NCBI GenBank assembly: GCA_020722645.1
Contig: DYKL01000161.1
Location: 1-7,655 of the forward strand
Length of the DNA: 7,655 bases
Reading direction: 5' to 3'
DNA from: Acetofilamentum sp.
GTDB lineage: Bacteria > Bacteroidota > Bacteroidia > Bacteroidales > JAFGUD01
A model generated the notes under the pieces. It worked only from the letters and a program-made list of their open reading frames with translations, made no database searches and was not told the DNA's origin. This document shows positions 1 through 5,407 of the stretch, piece by piece (position 1 is the stretch's first letter; each line of letters starts with the position of its first letter). The position numbers were made by a program, and so were the translations under genes.

Positions 1-2
1 TT

Positions 3-920
3 TTTGTTGTGATTTTCAATTATTTAATTTATTTTTGTTCAGGAATTGCTGTTTTAAAATCAATTTTTGAAGAAGAAATTACTTTTGAATACAATAAACT
101 TATTCAAGATGCTGAGAAATACGGATACGAAAAAGATAATTTAGATTATTTCGATTTAAAAATAAAACAAGAAAATATTACAAAATATCTGAATTTAATA
201 AAAGAGGCAAAAAAAACCGTAACAATACCTGTCATTGCAAGTATTAACTGCGTATCAGCTTATGAATGGACATATTTTACAAAAAAAATAGTAGTAGCCG
301 GAGCTGATGCAATAGAGCTTAATATATTCATTTTACCTAAAAATATTTCCAAATCAGGAGCAGAAATTGAAAATACTTATATTGAAATATTACAAAGAGT
401 CAGAAAAGAAGTGAATGTTCCTTTGATAGTTAAAATGACAAGTTATTTCTCAAACTTATCGGAGATGATACAAAAAATTTCCAAAACCGGTGTAAACGGA
501 ATTGTTATGTTTAACAGATTTTTTAATCCTGACATTGATATAAACACCTTACAAATAAACGCTTCCAACGTTTTTAGTTCAGATACCGATTATATGTTGC
601 CATTACGTTGGATAGCAATGAGTTCAGGTAAAACTAACTGTTCATTAGCCGCTTCAACAGGAGTTCATTCAGGCGAAACGCTTATAAAATTTATACTTGC
701 AGGTGCAGATGCAGTTGAAGTTGTTTCTGCTATATACAAACACGGTGCAGGTGTAATAAAAGAAATGAACAAAAAACTTTCTTCTTATGTCAGCGAAGCC
801 GGTAAAAATGATTTATCCGGAATTAAGGGATTAGCAAGTCAAAAAAATGTGAAAAACCCTGCAATTTTTGAAAGAGTACAATTTATGAAATATTTTTCTG
901 ATTATGAGGATTTAACATAG
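3..920 (+). CDS. Dihydroorotate dehydrogenase-like flavoprotein, 5'-partial
   Basis: This is most of a TIM-barrel, FMN-dependent oxidoreductase of the dihydroorotate dehydrogenase-like family common in Bacteroidota. Its true substrate is not established, so it should not be assumed to be the pyrimidine enzyme PyrD. Numbering from the GTG at 9, recognisable blocks are LKSIFEEEI (16-24), PVIASINCVSAYEWTYF (74-90), AIELNIF (101-107), PLIVKMTSYFSNL (138-150) with the probable flavin-binding Lys142, MFNRFFNPDID (167-177), CSLAASTGVHSG (211-222) and AGADAVEVVSAIYKHG (231-246), the last two forming the phosphate/FMN-binding end of the barrel. The C-terminal ERVQFMKYF (288-296) is also typical. Family members run about 330 residues with roughly 45 before LKSIF; only about 15 are seen here. 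The frame is open to the window edge, so the real start lies outside or has been lost. The 13 residues before AVLKSIF are hydrophobic and do not resemble the family. The gene is convergent with the symporter. Confidence 0.85.
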   Translation, partial: FVVIFNYLIYFCSGIAVLKSIFEEEITFEYNKLIQDAEKYGYEKDNLDYFDLKIKQENITKYLNLIKEAKKTVTIPVIASINCVSAYEWTYFTKKIVVAGADAIELNIFILPKNISKSGAEIENTYIEILQRVRKEVNVPLIVKMTSYFSNLSEMIQKISKTGVNGIVMFNRFFNPDIDINTLQINASNVFSSDTDYMLPLRWIAMSSGKTNCSLAASTGVHSGETLIKFILAGADAVEVVSAIYKHGAGVIKEMNKKLSSYVSEAGKNDLSGIKGLASQKNVKNPAIFERVQFMKYFSDYEDLT

Positions 921-1047
921 GGATATTCAGGAAATTAAGCTATGAAATTTACTCATATAATTTTTGATGCTGTAAAATTTCTATACTATAGTCTTTCTGC
1001 TAAGAAACTTGTTGAGGCTTAGCACTAAGTAATTAACCTTAATTATA

Positions 1048-1081
1048 CAATAACTACTTGCGTGAAATCGCTTCGTTAATT
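1048..1081 (+). repeat. Dispersed repeat segment, copy 1 (related to 7412-7445)
   Basis: This 34-nt segment matches the reverse complement of 7412-7445. Both copies have CAATAA-C/T-TACTTGC, then a variable stretch, then AATCGCTTCG. By hand I count about 27 identical positions of 34. Both copies lie in gene-free DNA, about 6.4 kb apart and in opposite orientation, as expected for a dispersed intergenic repeat family. Its function is unknown. Confidence 0.45.
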
Positions 1082-1194
1082 AAGGAGTTAAAAAGACTGT
1101 GCTGTAAGCATTTAAGCCGTAACTTTTCCTATAAATACGTAATAGAGGCTTTAATTTGCAACAATATCAGTAAACATAACAAAAATAAACAAGT

Positions 1195-1226
1195 ATTAAA
1201 CATTACGTAAATACGTAATGTTTAAT
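1195..1226. repeat. Perfect 15-bp inverted repeat (AT-rich hairpin)
   Basis: ATTAAACATTACGTA (1195-1209) is the exact reverse complement of TACGTAATGTTTAAT (1212-1226), with AA between. As DNA this is an almost continuous palindrome. As RNA the 2-nt centre would force opening of at least one pair. A short T-rich tail (TTTA) follows on the plus strand. It could be a weak bidirectional terminator for the convergent genes, a protein-binding site, or the remnant of a mobile element. It lies 275 nt beyond the stop of the flavoprotein gene, far for a simple terminator. Confidence 0.6.
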
Positions 1227-1440
1227 TTTAACTCAAAAAATTTAAGTTACTAAAAATCAATTATGTAGAAAATAATTACGTAAAAAATAGAAAATTATGG
1301 TTTAAGTTTATGTTAGCCCTGAAAGTGTCTATAAAAATTGTCCTGCAAGTATCTTAAATTTATTAATTAGTCCAAATTTGGGTTTAAAAAAACATTAAAC
1401 AAAAATCAACTTAAACTATTGACTTTCAAATTATAGACCC

Positions 1441-1675
1441 TTAAATCGGATGTTTGCCAAAACCCGAAACACAACACATTTATAATCAATAAATTACATA
1501 AAAATAACACTTCGTTTAGTGACCACAAACGAAACTTATTGATAACAAATGGATTGCAAAAATAAATTTTTTTCAAATATAAAACAATTATTGACCACAA
1601 AAAAATACTTTTTTTCTGTCATTTTATTTATTTACAGAGACTTAACTTGTTTTTTCGGGCAAACATCCGTTAAAT
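1441..1675. mobile_element. MITE-like element with 12-bp terminal inverted repeats and 6-bp flanking direct repeats
   Basis: The body is 1447-1669 (223 bp). CGGATGTTTGCC (1447-1458) is the exact reverse complement of GGCAAACATCCG (1658-1669). Immediately outside each end is the same hexamer TTAAAT (1441-1446 and 1670-1675), as expected for a target-site duplication. Similarity continues inward: after a 5-nt offset the left arm reads CCGAAACACAA and the right arm, reversed, reads CGAAAAAACAA. The interior has a 7-bp hairpin (TTCGTTT 1511-1517 with AAACGAA 1527-1533) and a direct repeat TGACCACAAA (1520-1529 and 1592-1601). No transposase is encoded, so it would be non-autonomous. I do not recognise the terminal repeat as belonging to a named insertion-sequence family. 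Confidence 0.6.
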
Positions 1676-1687
1676 GGCAAGCATTTT

Positions 1688-1768
1688 AACTCCACATTAT
1701 TTACGAACCGAGGCTTTGCGAGCTCGACAGCTTGCCCCGATTTATCGGGTAAGTTAATAATGTGGGTT
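1688..1768. repeat. Stem-loop element with GC-richer core; possible terminator of the symporter gene
   Basis: CCACATTATTTAC (1692-1704) pairs with GTTAATAATGTGG (1753-1765) with one mismatch. The stem extends outward by about three pairs past a one-base bulge (AAC near 1688 with GTT at 1766-1768). Inside are the 8-bp palindrome CGAGCTCG (1719-1726) and a 6-bp hairpin CCCGAT-TT-ATCGGG (1736-1749). The core is clearly richer in G and C than the surroundings. It begins 14 nt beyond the symporter stop, so on the minus strand it could end that transcript, and it may also stop read-through from the left. No T-run is present, so a factor-independent terminator is not shown. The compact compound structure also fits a dispersed intergenic palindromic repeat. 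Confidence 0.5.
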
Positions 1769-1781
1769 ATTTTGCTATCAA

Positions 1782-3236
1782 CTAAATGTCTTTTTGAGCT
1801 TGCTTAACAATTAAAATTAAGCCCAAAAAAGTAATAAGTCCGTTTAAAATTAGTAGTTCAAACCCGACTTTATATCCGACAAATATTTTTTCGATTAAAA
1901 AAGCTGTAAAATAAGCCAGAATTGGTGATGAAACCGCAATTATCGGTACAATTTTGTCTCTGACTTTAAATTTTGTAACAATTCCGAAAATAAAAAGCCC
2001 AAGCAAAGGACCATAAGTGTAGCCGGCAACTTTAAAAATTTGAGAAATAACGCTTTGATTGTTAATTGCTTTAAATATAATAATTACAGCGACAACAACA
2101 GCAGATACACCAATATGAACAATGGTTTTGGTGTTTTTCGCCTTTTTATCGTTTTTGTTAATGTCGAGATTCAGAAAATCAACGCAAAATGCAGTTGTTA
2201 ATGCAGTTAGAGCAGAATCGGCACTTGAAAATGCAGCTGCAATTATTCCAATCAGGAATACAATACCTGCAAAAATGCCAAAATGGTTAATGGCAAGCGT
2301 TGGGAAGAGGTCGTCTGTCTGAGCCGGAATTGCAATTCCATTGTTGTGAGCATAAATATAAAGCATTACACCCAGAGACATAAACAACAGATTGACAGGA
2401 ATAAGAATAATACTCAATGAAACCACATTTTTCTGTGATTCTTTTAATGTTTTACAGGTAAGATTTTTCTGCATCATATCCTGGTCTAAGCCGGTCATTA
2501 CAAATGCAATGAAAGCACCTGATAGAAAATCTTTGACAAAAAAATGAGAATCTTTTAAATCCCAGAAAAAGATTTGTGAGTATTTGTGATTTTTGACAGT
2601 TGTTATTATTGCTGAAAAATCAAGATTTAAAGTTTTTGCAATGATGTATATGCTTATAATTACAGATGCAAGCATAAATATAGTCTGCAGAGTATCAGTC
2701 CAAACAATAGTTTTTATTCCTCCTTTGAAAGTATAAACCCAAATAAGAAGAATTGTAATAATTACAGTAACAACAAAATGGATTTTAAAAGCATCAAATA
2801 AAGCAAGTTGAAGCACACCGGCAACAAGAAATAATCTGAAAGAAGCTCCAATTATTCTTGAAAGCAAGAAAAAAGCTGACCCTGTCTTGTGAGAAAATTT
2901 ACCGAAGCGTATTTCAAGATATTTGTATATGCTTACGAGGTTAAATTTGTAGTATAGTGGCAACAAAACAAAAGCAATTGCTGCATAACCTATTAAATAC
3001 CCCAGAACTATTTGAAAATAAGAAAAAGCAGAAGTGCCAACCCAACCCGGAACTGAAATAAAAGTTACACCGGATAAAGAAGCTCCTATCATTCCAAAAG
3101 CTACCAAATACCATGGTGATTTTTTATTTGCATTAAAAAAAGAAGCGTTGTCTATCTTTCGAGATGTAAAAACTGAGACAATAATCAGTATTGAAAAATA
3201 TCCGGCTAATACCGAAAACACAAGTAACGGGGTCAT
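1782..3236 (-). CDS. Sodium:solute symporter (SSS family)
   Basis: A 484-residue inner-membrane transporter of the sodium:solute symporter family (vSGLT/PutP fold), expected to import a small organic solute using the Na+ gradient. About 13 hydrophobic segments are visible, roughly at 4-24, 44-64, 73-95, 120-146, 152-170, 183-202, 234-250, 271-297, 319-340, 373-390, 397-421, 428-448 and 458-477. Family motifs include MIGASLSGVTFISVPGWVG (49-67), GGIKTIVWTDTLQ (172-184), TGLDQDMMQKNLTCK (248-262) and AAAFSSADSALTALTT (333-348). By analogy with vSGLT, A334, S337 and S338 would form the Na2 sodium site, so the sodium-coupling residues look intact. The length is normal and no frameshift is seen. 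The ATG at 3236 precedes the first membrane segment directly; no Shine-Dalgarno is present. The substrate cannot be told from sequence; sugars, amino acids, sialic acids and others are all possible. The gene is convergent with the flavoprotein gene. Confidence 0.92.
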   Translation of the reverse strand: MTPLLVFSVLAGYFSILIIVSVFTSRKIDNASFFNANKKSPWYLVAFGMIGASLSGVTFISVPGWVGTSAFSYFQIVLGYLIGYAAIAFVLLPLYYKFNLVSIYKYLEIRFGKFSHKTGSAFFLLSRIIGASFRLFLVAGVLQLALFDAFKIHFVVTVIITILLIWVYTFKGGIKTIVWTDTLQTIFMLASVIISIYIIAKTLNLDFSAIITTVKNHKYSQIFFWDLKDSHFFVKDFLSGAFIAFVMTGLDQDMMQKNLTCKTLKESQKNVVSLSIILIPVNLLFMSLGVMLYIYAHNNGIAIPAQTDDLFPTLAINHFGIFAGIVFLIGIIAAAFSSADSALTALTTAFCVDFLNLDINKNDKKAKNTKTIVHIGVSAVVVAVIIIFKAINNQSVISQIFKVAGYTYGPLLGLFIFGIVTKFKVRDKIVPIIAVSSPILAYFTAFLIEKIFVGYKVGFELLILNGLITFLGLILIVKQAQKDI

Positions 3237-3250
3237 ATAATCAGTTGAAT

Positions 3251-3284
3251 GTTTTTAAAGTTATCGAGTTTTTAAAGTTATTGA
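3251..3284. repeat. 17-bp tandem repeat, two units
   Basis: The unit GTTTTTAAAGTTATCGA (3251-3267) is followed directly by GTTTTTAAAGTTATTGA (3268-3284), differing at one base. A degenerate further part (GTTTGTCGAGTTATCA) continues to about 3300. On the minus strand each unit contains TAACTTTA, which resembles the Bacteroidota -7 promoter box. The repeat lies 15-48 nt upstream of the symporter start codon. Confidence 0.7.
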
Positions 3285-3302
3285 GTTTGTCGAGTTATCA
3301 AA
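3273..3302 (-). promoter_or_regulatory. Candidate Bacteroidota-type promoter for the symporter
   Basis: Read on the minus strand there is TTTG (3302-3299), an 18-nt spacer, and TAACTTTA (3280-3273). The known Bacteroidota housekeeping consensus is a TTTG or TTG box about 19-21 nt before TAnnTTTG; here the second box has 5 of 6 fixed bases and the spacer is one shorter. Transcription would start near 3266, giving a leader of about 30 nt. The -7-like box is duplicated in the neighbouring tandem unit (3256-3263), without a matching upstream box. In DNA this AT-rich such matches arise by chance. Confidence 0.3.
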
Positions 3303-3304
3303 TT

Positions 3305-3360
3305 TGTAGAGACGTTGCATGCAAGGTCTTTGTAGAGAATTTGCATGCAACGTCTGTACA
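3305..3360. repeat. Long inverted repeat, 20-bp arms
   Basis: TGTAGAGACGTTGCATGCAA (3305-3324) and TTGCATGCAACGTCTGTACA (3341-3360) are reverse complements except at one position, separated by 16 nt. Each arm contains the palindrome TTGCATGCAA. The spacer repeats TGTAGAGA. From memory, GTAGAGACGTTGCATGCAACGTCTC-type palindromes occur as multicopy intergenic repeats in several bacterial groups, so this is likely one of a dispersed family. It lies between the end of the three-gene unit and the symporter and could form a strong hairpin in a read-through transcript, though no T-run follows on the minus strand. Confidence 0.75.
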
Positions 3361-3383
3361 TTTGCAATGAAATAATGAAACAA

Positions 3384-3407
3384 CGTCATTGCGAGTGGGA
3401 AGCAAAT
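3384..3407 (+). repeat. REP-like dispersed repeat segment (related to 7551-7582)
   Basis: CGTCATTGCGAG followed by GAAGCAAAT matches the general form of the CGTCATTGCGAG...GAAGCAA intergenic repeats that I recall from several bacterial genomes. A related segment is on the minus strand at 7551-7582 (CGTCATCCTGAG...GAAGCAAAT). Weak pairing (TCATTG with CAATGA, ending near 3417) would give an imperfect hairpin just beyond the stop of the last gene of the nuclease unit. Confidence 0.45.
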
Positions 3408-3435
3408 GCAACAATGAGTCAATTTGTAATCTGTT

Positions 3436-4485
3436 TTATTTAGGAATGTGTTTTTTCAAAAAAGCATCTTTAGTATCATTCCATTGTTTAATGTTGTTTT
3501 GCATATCAGTATTCAAGTACTGGATTGTTTGATTATAAACGTTTATGCTATTATTATATTTTGATATGGAAAAATTATATGCATTAACATCTTCCTGAGT
3601 CAGTTCGTTTTGAGGAATTGCTTCAAACTTCTGTTTAGCAAGATTATGTTCAGCTTCTGCTTTATAATAATCCAAAATTTTCGGTAGATGTACAGCTGCT
3701 TCATTTTTGTAATGATTCAAAGATTTCTGACATGCAAATTTGACTGTTAAATCACCATTATATGCTTTGATATTTTTAATTTCAAGTTCTCCTTTCTTAT
3801 ATGCGTTGTTTAAAGAGTCAATTCTTTGTTTCAAAGCATTTGTATCTTTGTTGTTGATAGCCTCCACAATAAAGTTGTCTTCGATATAACCTCTGAAAAA
3901 AATCAAGAAAATTTCGTTGTAATAATCATAGACAATATTGGCTATTTTTAAATTGGCGCTGACTTCCGAAGTGTTGTTTACAAGTTCGATGTTATTATCA
4001 GCAGCAAATTTATCAAGTTGAGCACTTAGATTATCGCTTAAAATTTCGAATTTTTTATTTGCCTCATCAACTTTTAAAAGATATAATTTCATAAATTCAT
4101 AAGAAGTGCTTGCCTGCAATTCCATTTCTTCAATTTCTGTATATTCGTTAGTGAGCATATTTATAGAAGCATCAAGAAAAATCACCATAGAATCTCTTAG
4201 ATTAGTGTTTTTTTCAAACGGAGGCATTTTTTGAATTTGTCGTTTAGATTCTTTAATTTTCTGAATTAGTTCGTCTTTTTTCTTTTCAACCTTTTTTTCG
4301 CTATTTGAATGGATGTTCGTTTTAATGTATTCCCACATTGCAGTAGATATATCCTTCTGCTGATCAAGAATATAGCCAAGGTAACCGTATGCAGTACTTA
4401 AATCGTGATCCTGCGAAAAAACATTTGCAGAGAAGATAATTAAAAATAATGTAAAAACTAAAAGTTGTTTTTTTAAAAATTTCAT
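3436..4485 (-). CDS. Secreted helical protein, LIC11966 surface-protein-like
   Basis: A 349-residue exported protein of unknown function. Residues 1-24 form a classical signal peptide: MKFLKK, a hydrophobic core to about 18, then VFS|QD with cleavage expected after Ser24. There is no lipobox cysteine, so it should be released to the periplasm or beyond. The mature part is almost entirely predicted helix, rich in Lys, Glu, Asn and Tyr, with likely coiled-coil stretches at 62-86, 134-165 and 255-290. The pattern Y..LGYI..QQ..I...MWEYI....HS...KVEKKK (33-70) followed by PPF..NTNLRDS...FL (88-104) and Y.EIEEMELQASTSYEFM (115-132) resembles, from memory, the LIC11966 family of surface proteins found in Leptospira and Bacteroidota; the name carries no function. 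It is the last gene of the unit, 20 nt after the nuclease gene. The ATG at 4485 gives a clean signal peptide and is the likely start. Confidence 0.8.
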   Translation of the reverse strand: MKFLKKQLLVFTLFLIIFSANVFSQDHDLSTAYGYLGYILDQQKDISTAMWEYIKTNIHSNSEKKVEKKKDELIQKIKESKRQIQKMPPFEKNTNLRDSMVIFLDASINMLTNEYTEIEEMELQASTSYEFMKLYLLKVDEANKKFEILSDNLSAQLDKFAADNNIELVNNTSEVSANLKIANIVYDYYNEIFLIFFRGYIEDNFIVEAINNKDTNALKQRIDSLNNAYKKGELEIKNIKAYNGDLTVKFACQKSLNHYKNEAAVHLPKILDYYKAEAEHNLAKQKFEAIPQNELTQEDVNAYNFSISKYNNSINVYNQTIQYLNTDMQNNIKQWNDTKDAFLKKHIPK

Positions 4486-4505
4486 AGTTATATTTTTTTA
4501 TGATT

Positions 4506-5399
4506 TTATTTCCAATGATTTTTATTTAAAGTTATTTCAATTTGTTCAACATCTTTGTTCTGAAAATTATAAAAGAAGTCAATTCCTGTAAGTTTTTCGA
4601 GTTCTTCTACAGATAATGCATAATTCATAAAATAATCGTCTGAAGAATAGTCTTTGTTTTCGAAAATGAAAGCAATAGCTTTGTATCCATCTTTTTTTGA
4701 TATGTCAGCCACAACTTTATAAAATTTTGAAGGTACAGCAATTTTATTCTTACCTATTGTTTTGGGATTTTCATCATATAATGCACCAACAACAATATAC
4801 AAACTATCATTTTCAATTGCCCATAATCTGGCTTGTTCTTCAAGTTCTTTCCATATACCTCTGTTCAGTTTTGGTTTTTGTGGAAGAATATTTGTCAGGA
4901 AAAAAGTTTCGGTCATTGCAGTCTGATTGAAGTTCATATCACCAGCCGGACAAAGATGTCCTCTGTCGTAACCTGAGTTTGTGTAGTCAGATGTAACAGC
5001 GTAGTCTTCTGAAAGTTGCGGGTCTCTTGCGAATTTTTCGTCTTCTCTGTCAACAGCGTCGGTTTTAACCATTTTTTTTGTAAGTATGTATGCAACCCAA
5101 AAAGAACCGTTGTATTCGGTAGAATATGCGAAGCTGTAGTATGTTCTGTCATATATTTCGTACTTTTCATCAGGGATTTTTGCAAAACCATCATCAATTT
5201 TATTTATTCTGAAGCATTCTGTTTCAACTGTTTTGTAATATTTATTAACCCCTAATAATTCAGGTTTTGTTATATAAATTGTAAATAGTAATGCCAAAAC
5301 AACTAAATAAATCAGTTTTGAATTTTTGGCTTTAGTTTTTTTAGTCTTTTTTGTTTTAACAGAGCCTTTGATTTTGTATTTGTTGTTTTTTTTCGACAT
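4506..5399 (-). CDS. Membrane-anchored DNA/RNA non-specific endonuclease (DRGH, NUC1/Serratia-nuclease type)
   Basis: A 297-residue metal-dependent nuclease of the beta-beta-alpha-metal superfamily that cleaves DNA and RNA without sequence preference. The N-terminus is very basic (residues 3-28, with KTKKTKKTK) and is followed by one membrane segment at about 29-44, so the enzyme is probably anchored in the inner membrane with the domain in the periplasm. The catalytic core includes GYDRGHLCPAGDM (143-155) with His148 as general base, TNILPQKPKLNRGIWKELEEQ (169-189), and Asn179 and Glu187, which match the metal-binding Asn119 and Glu127 of Serratia nuclease in identity and eight-residue spacing. 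Thus the active site looks intact. YIVVGALYDE (201-210) and IAVPSKFYKVV (220-230) are further family blocks. Length is normal for the family plus anchor. It starts 8 nt after the lipoprotein gene and ends 20 nt before the helical-protein gene, so co-transcription is likely. No immunity-type gene is adjacent. Confidence 0.92.
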   Translation of the reverse strand: MSKKNNKYKIKGSVKTKKTKKTKAKNSKLIYLVVLALLFTIYITKPELLGVNKYYKTVETECFRINKIDDGFAKIPDEKYEIYDRTYYSFAYSTEYNGSFWVAYILTKKMVKTDAVDREDEKFARDPQLSEDYAVTSDYTNSGYDRGHLCPAGDMNFNQTAMTETFFLTNILPQKPKLNRGIWKELEEQARLWAIENDSLYIVVGALYDENPKTIGKNKIAVPSKFYKVVADISKKDGYKAIAFIFENKDYSSDDYFMNYALSVEELEKLTGIDFFYNFQNKDVEQIEITLNKNHWK

Positions 5400-5407
5400 A
5401 ATTGTTT

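Larger units (their letters stand above)
921..1440. other. Intergenic region without a supported gene
   Basis: No reading frame here looks like a protein. A 26-codon frame starting at the ATG at 942 ends at 1022 and resembles nothing I recognise. A 7-bp hairpin (TGCTAAG at 998-1004 pairing with CTTAGCA at 1018-1024, 13-nt loop) lies about 77 nt after the stop of the flavoprotein gene, but no T-run follows it, so it is a poor terminator candidate. A second AT-only palindrome, TAATTAA-CC-TTAATTA, occupies 1030-1045. The hexamer TACGTA or its close variant ACGTAA recurs near 1135, 1204, 1212 and 1276. CCAAATTTGG at 1372-1381 is a 10-bp palindrome. Confidence 0.6.

Noticed and set aside
942..1022. 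A 26-codon plus-strand frame starting MKFTHIIFDA
   Set aside because: The start faintly resembles a HAD-type opening but no Asp-x-Asp motif follows and it stops after 26 codons; no evidence of translation.
1030..1085. A longer hairpin from CCTTAATTA (1037-1045) with TAATTAAGG (1077-1085)
   Set aside because: The arms are mostly A/T with a 31-nt loop and compete with the local TAATTAA-CC-TTAATTA palindrome, so it is not distinguishable from chance.
1406..1600. A 64-codon minus-strand frame, hydrophobic product
   Set aside because: It needs a TTG start, crosses the left end of the MITE-like element, has no recognisable motif, and its apparent hydrophobicity follows from AT-rich composition.
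2122..2322. Plus-strand frames inside the symporter gene (also 3034-3240)
   Set aside because: They lie wholly or almost wholly antisense to a well-supported transporter gene and their products have no family features.
4697..5255. Frames overlapping the nuclease gene (4697-4930 and 5016-5255 on plus, 4934-5197 on minus)
   Set aside because: All overlap the strongly supported nuclease frame. The minus-strand one is the same region read in a shifted frame, with no sign that the nuclease itself is frameshifted.
4506..5399. Reading the nuclease as a toxin of a contact-dependent or toxin-immunity system
   Set aside because: It has its own membrane anchor, no toxin-delivery domain (Rhs, PAAR, CdiA, LXG or Por-type C-terminal signal), and no small immunity-like gene next to it.
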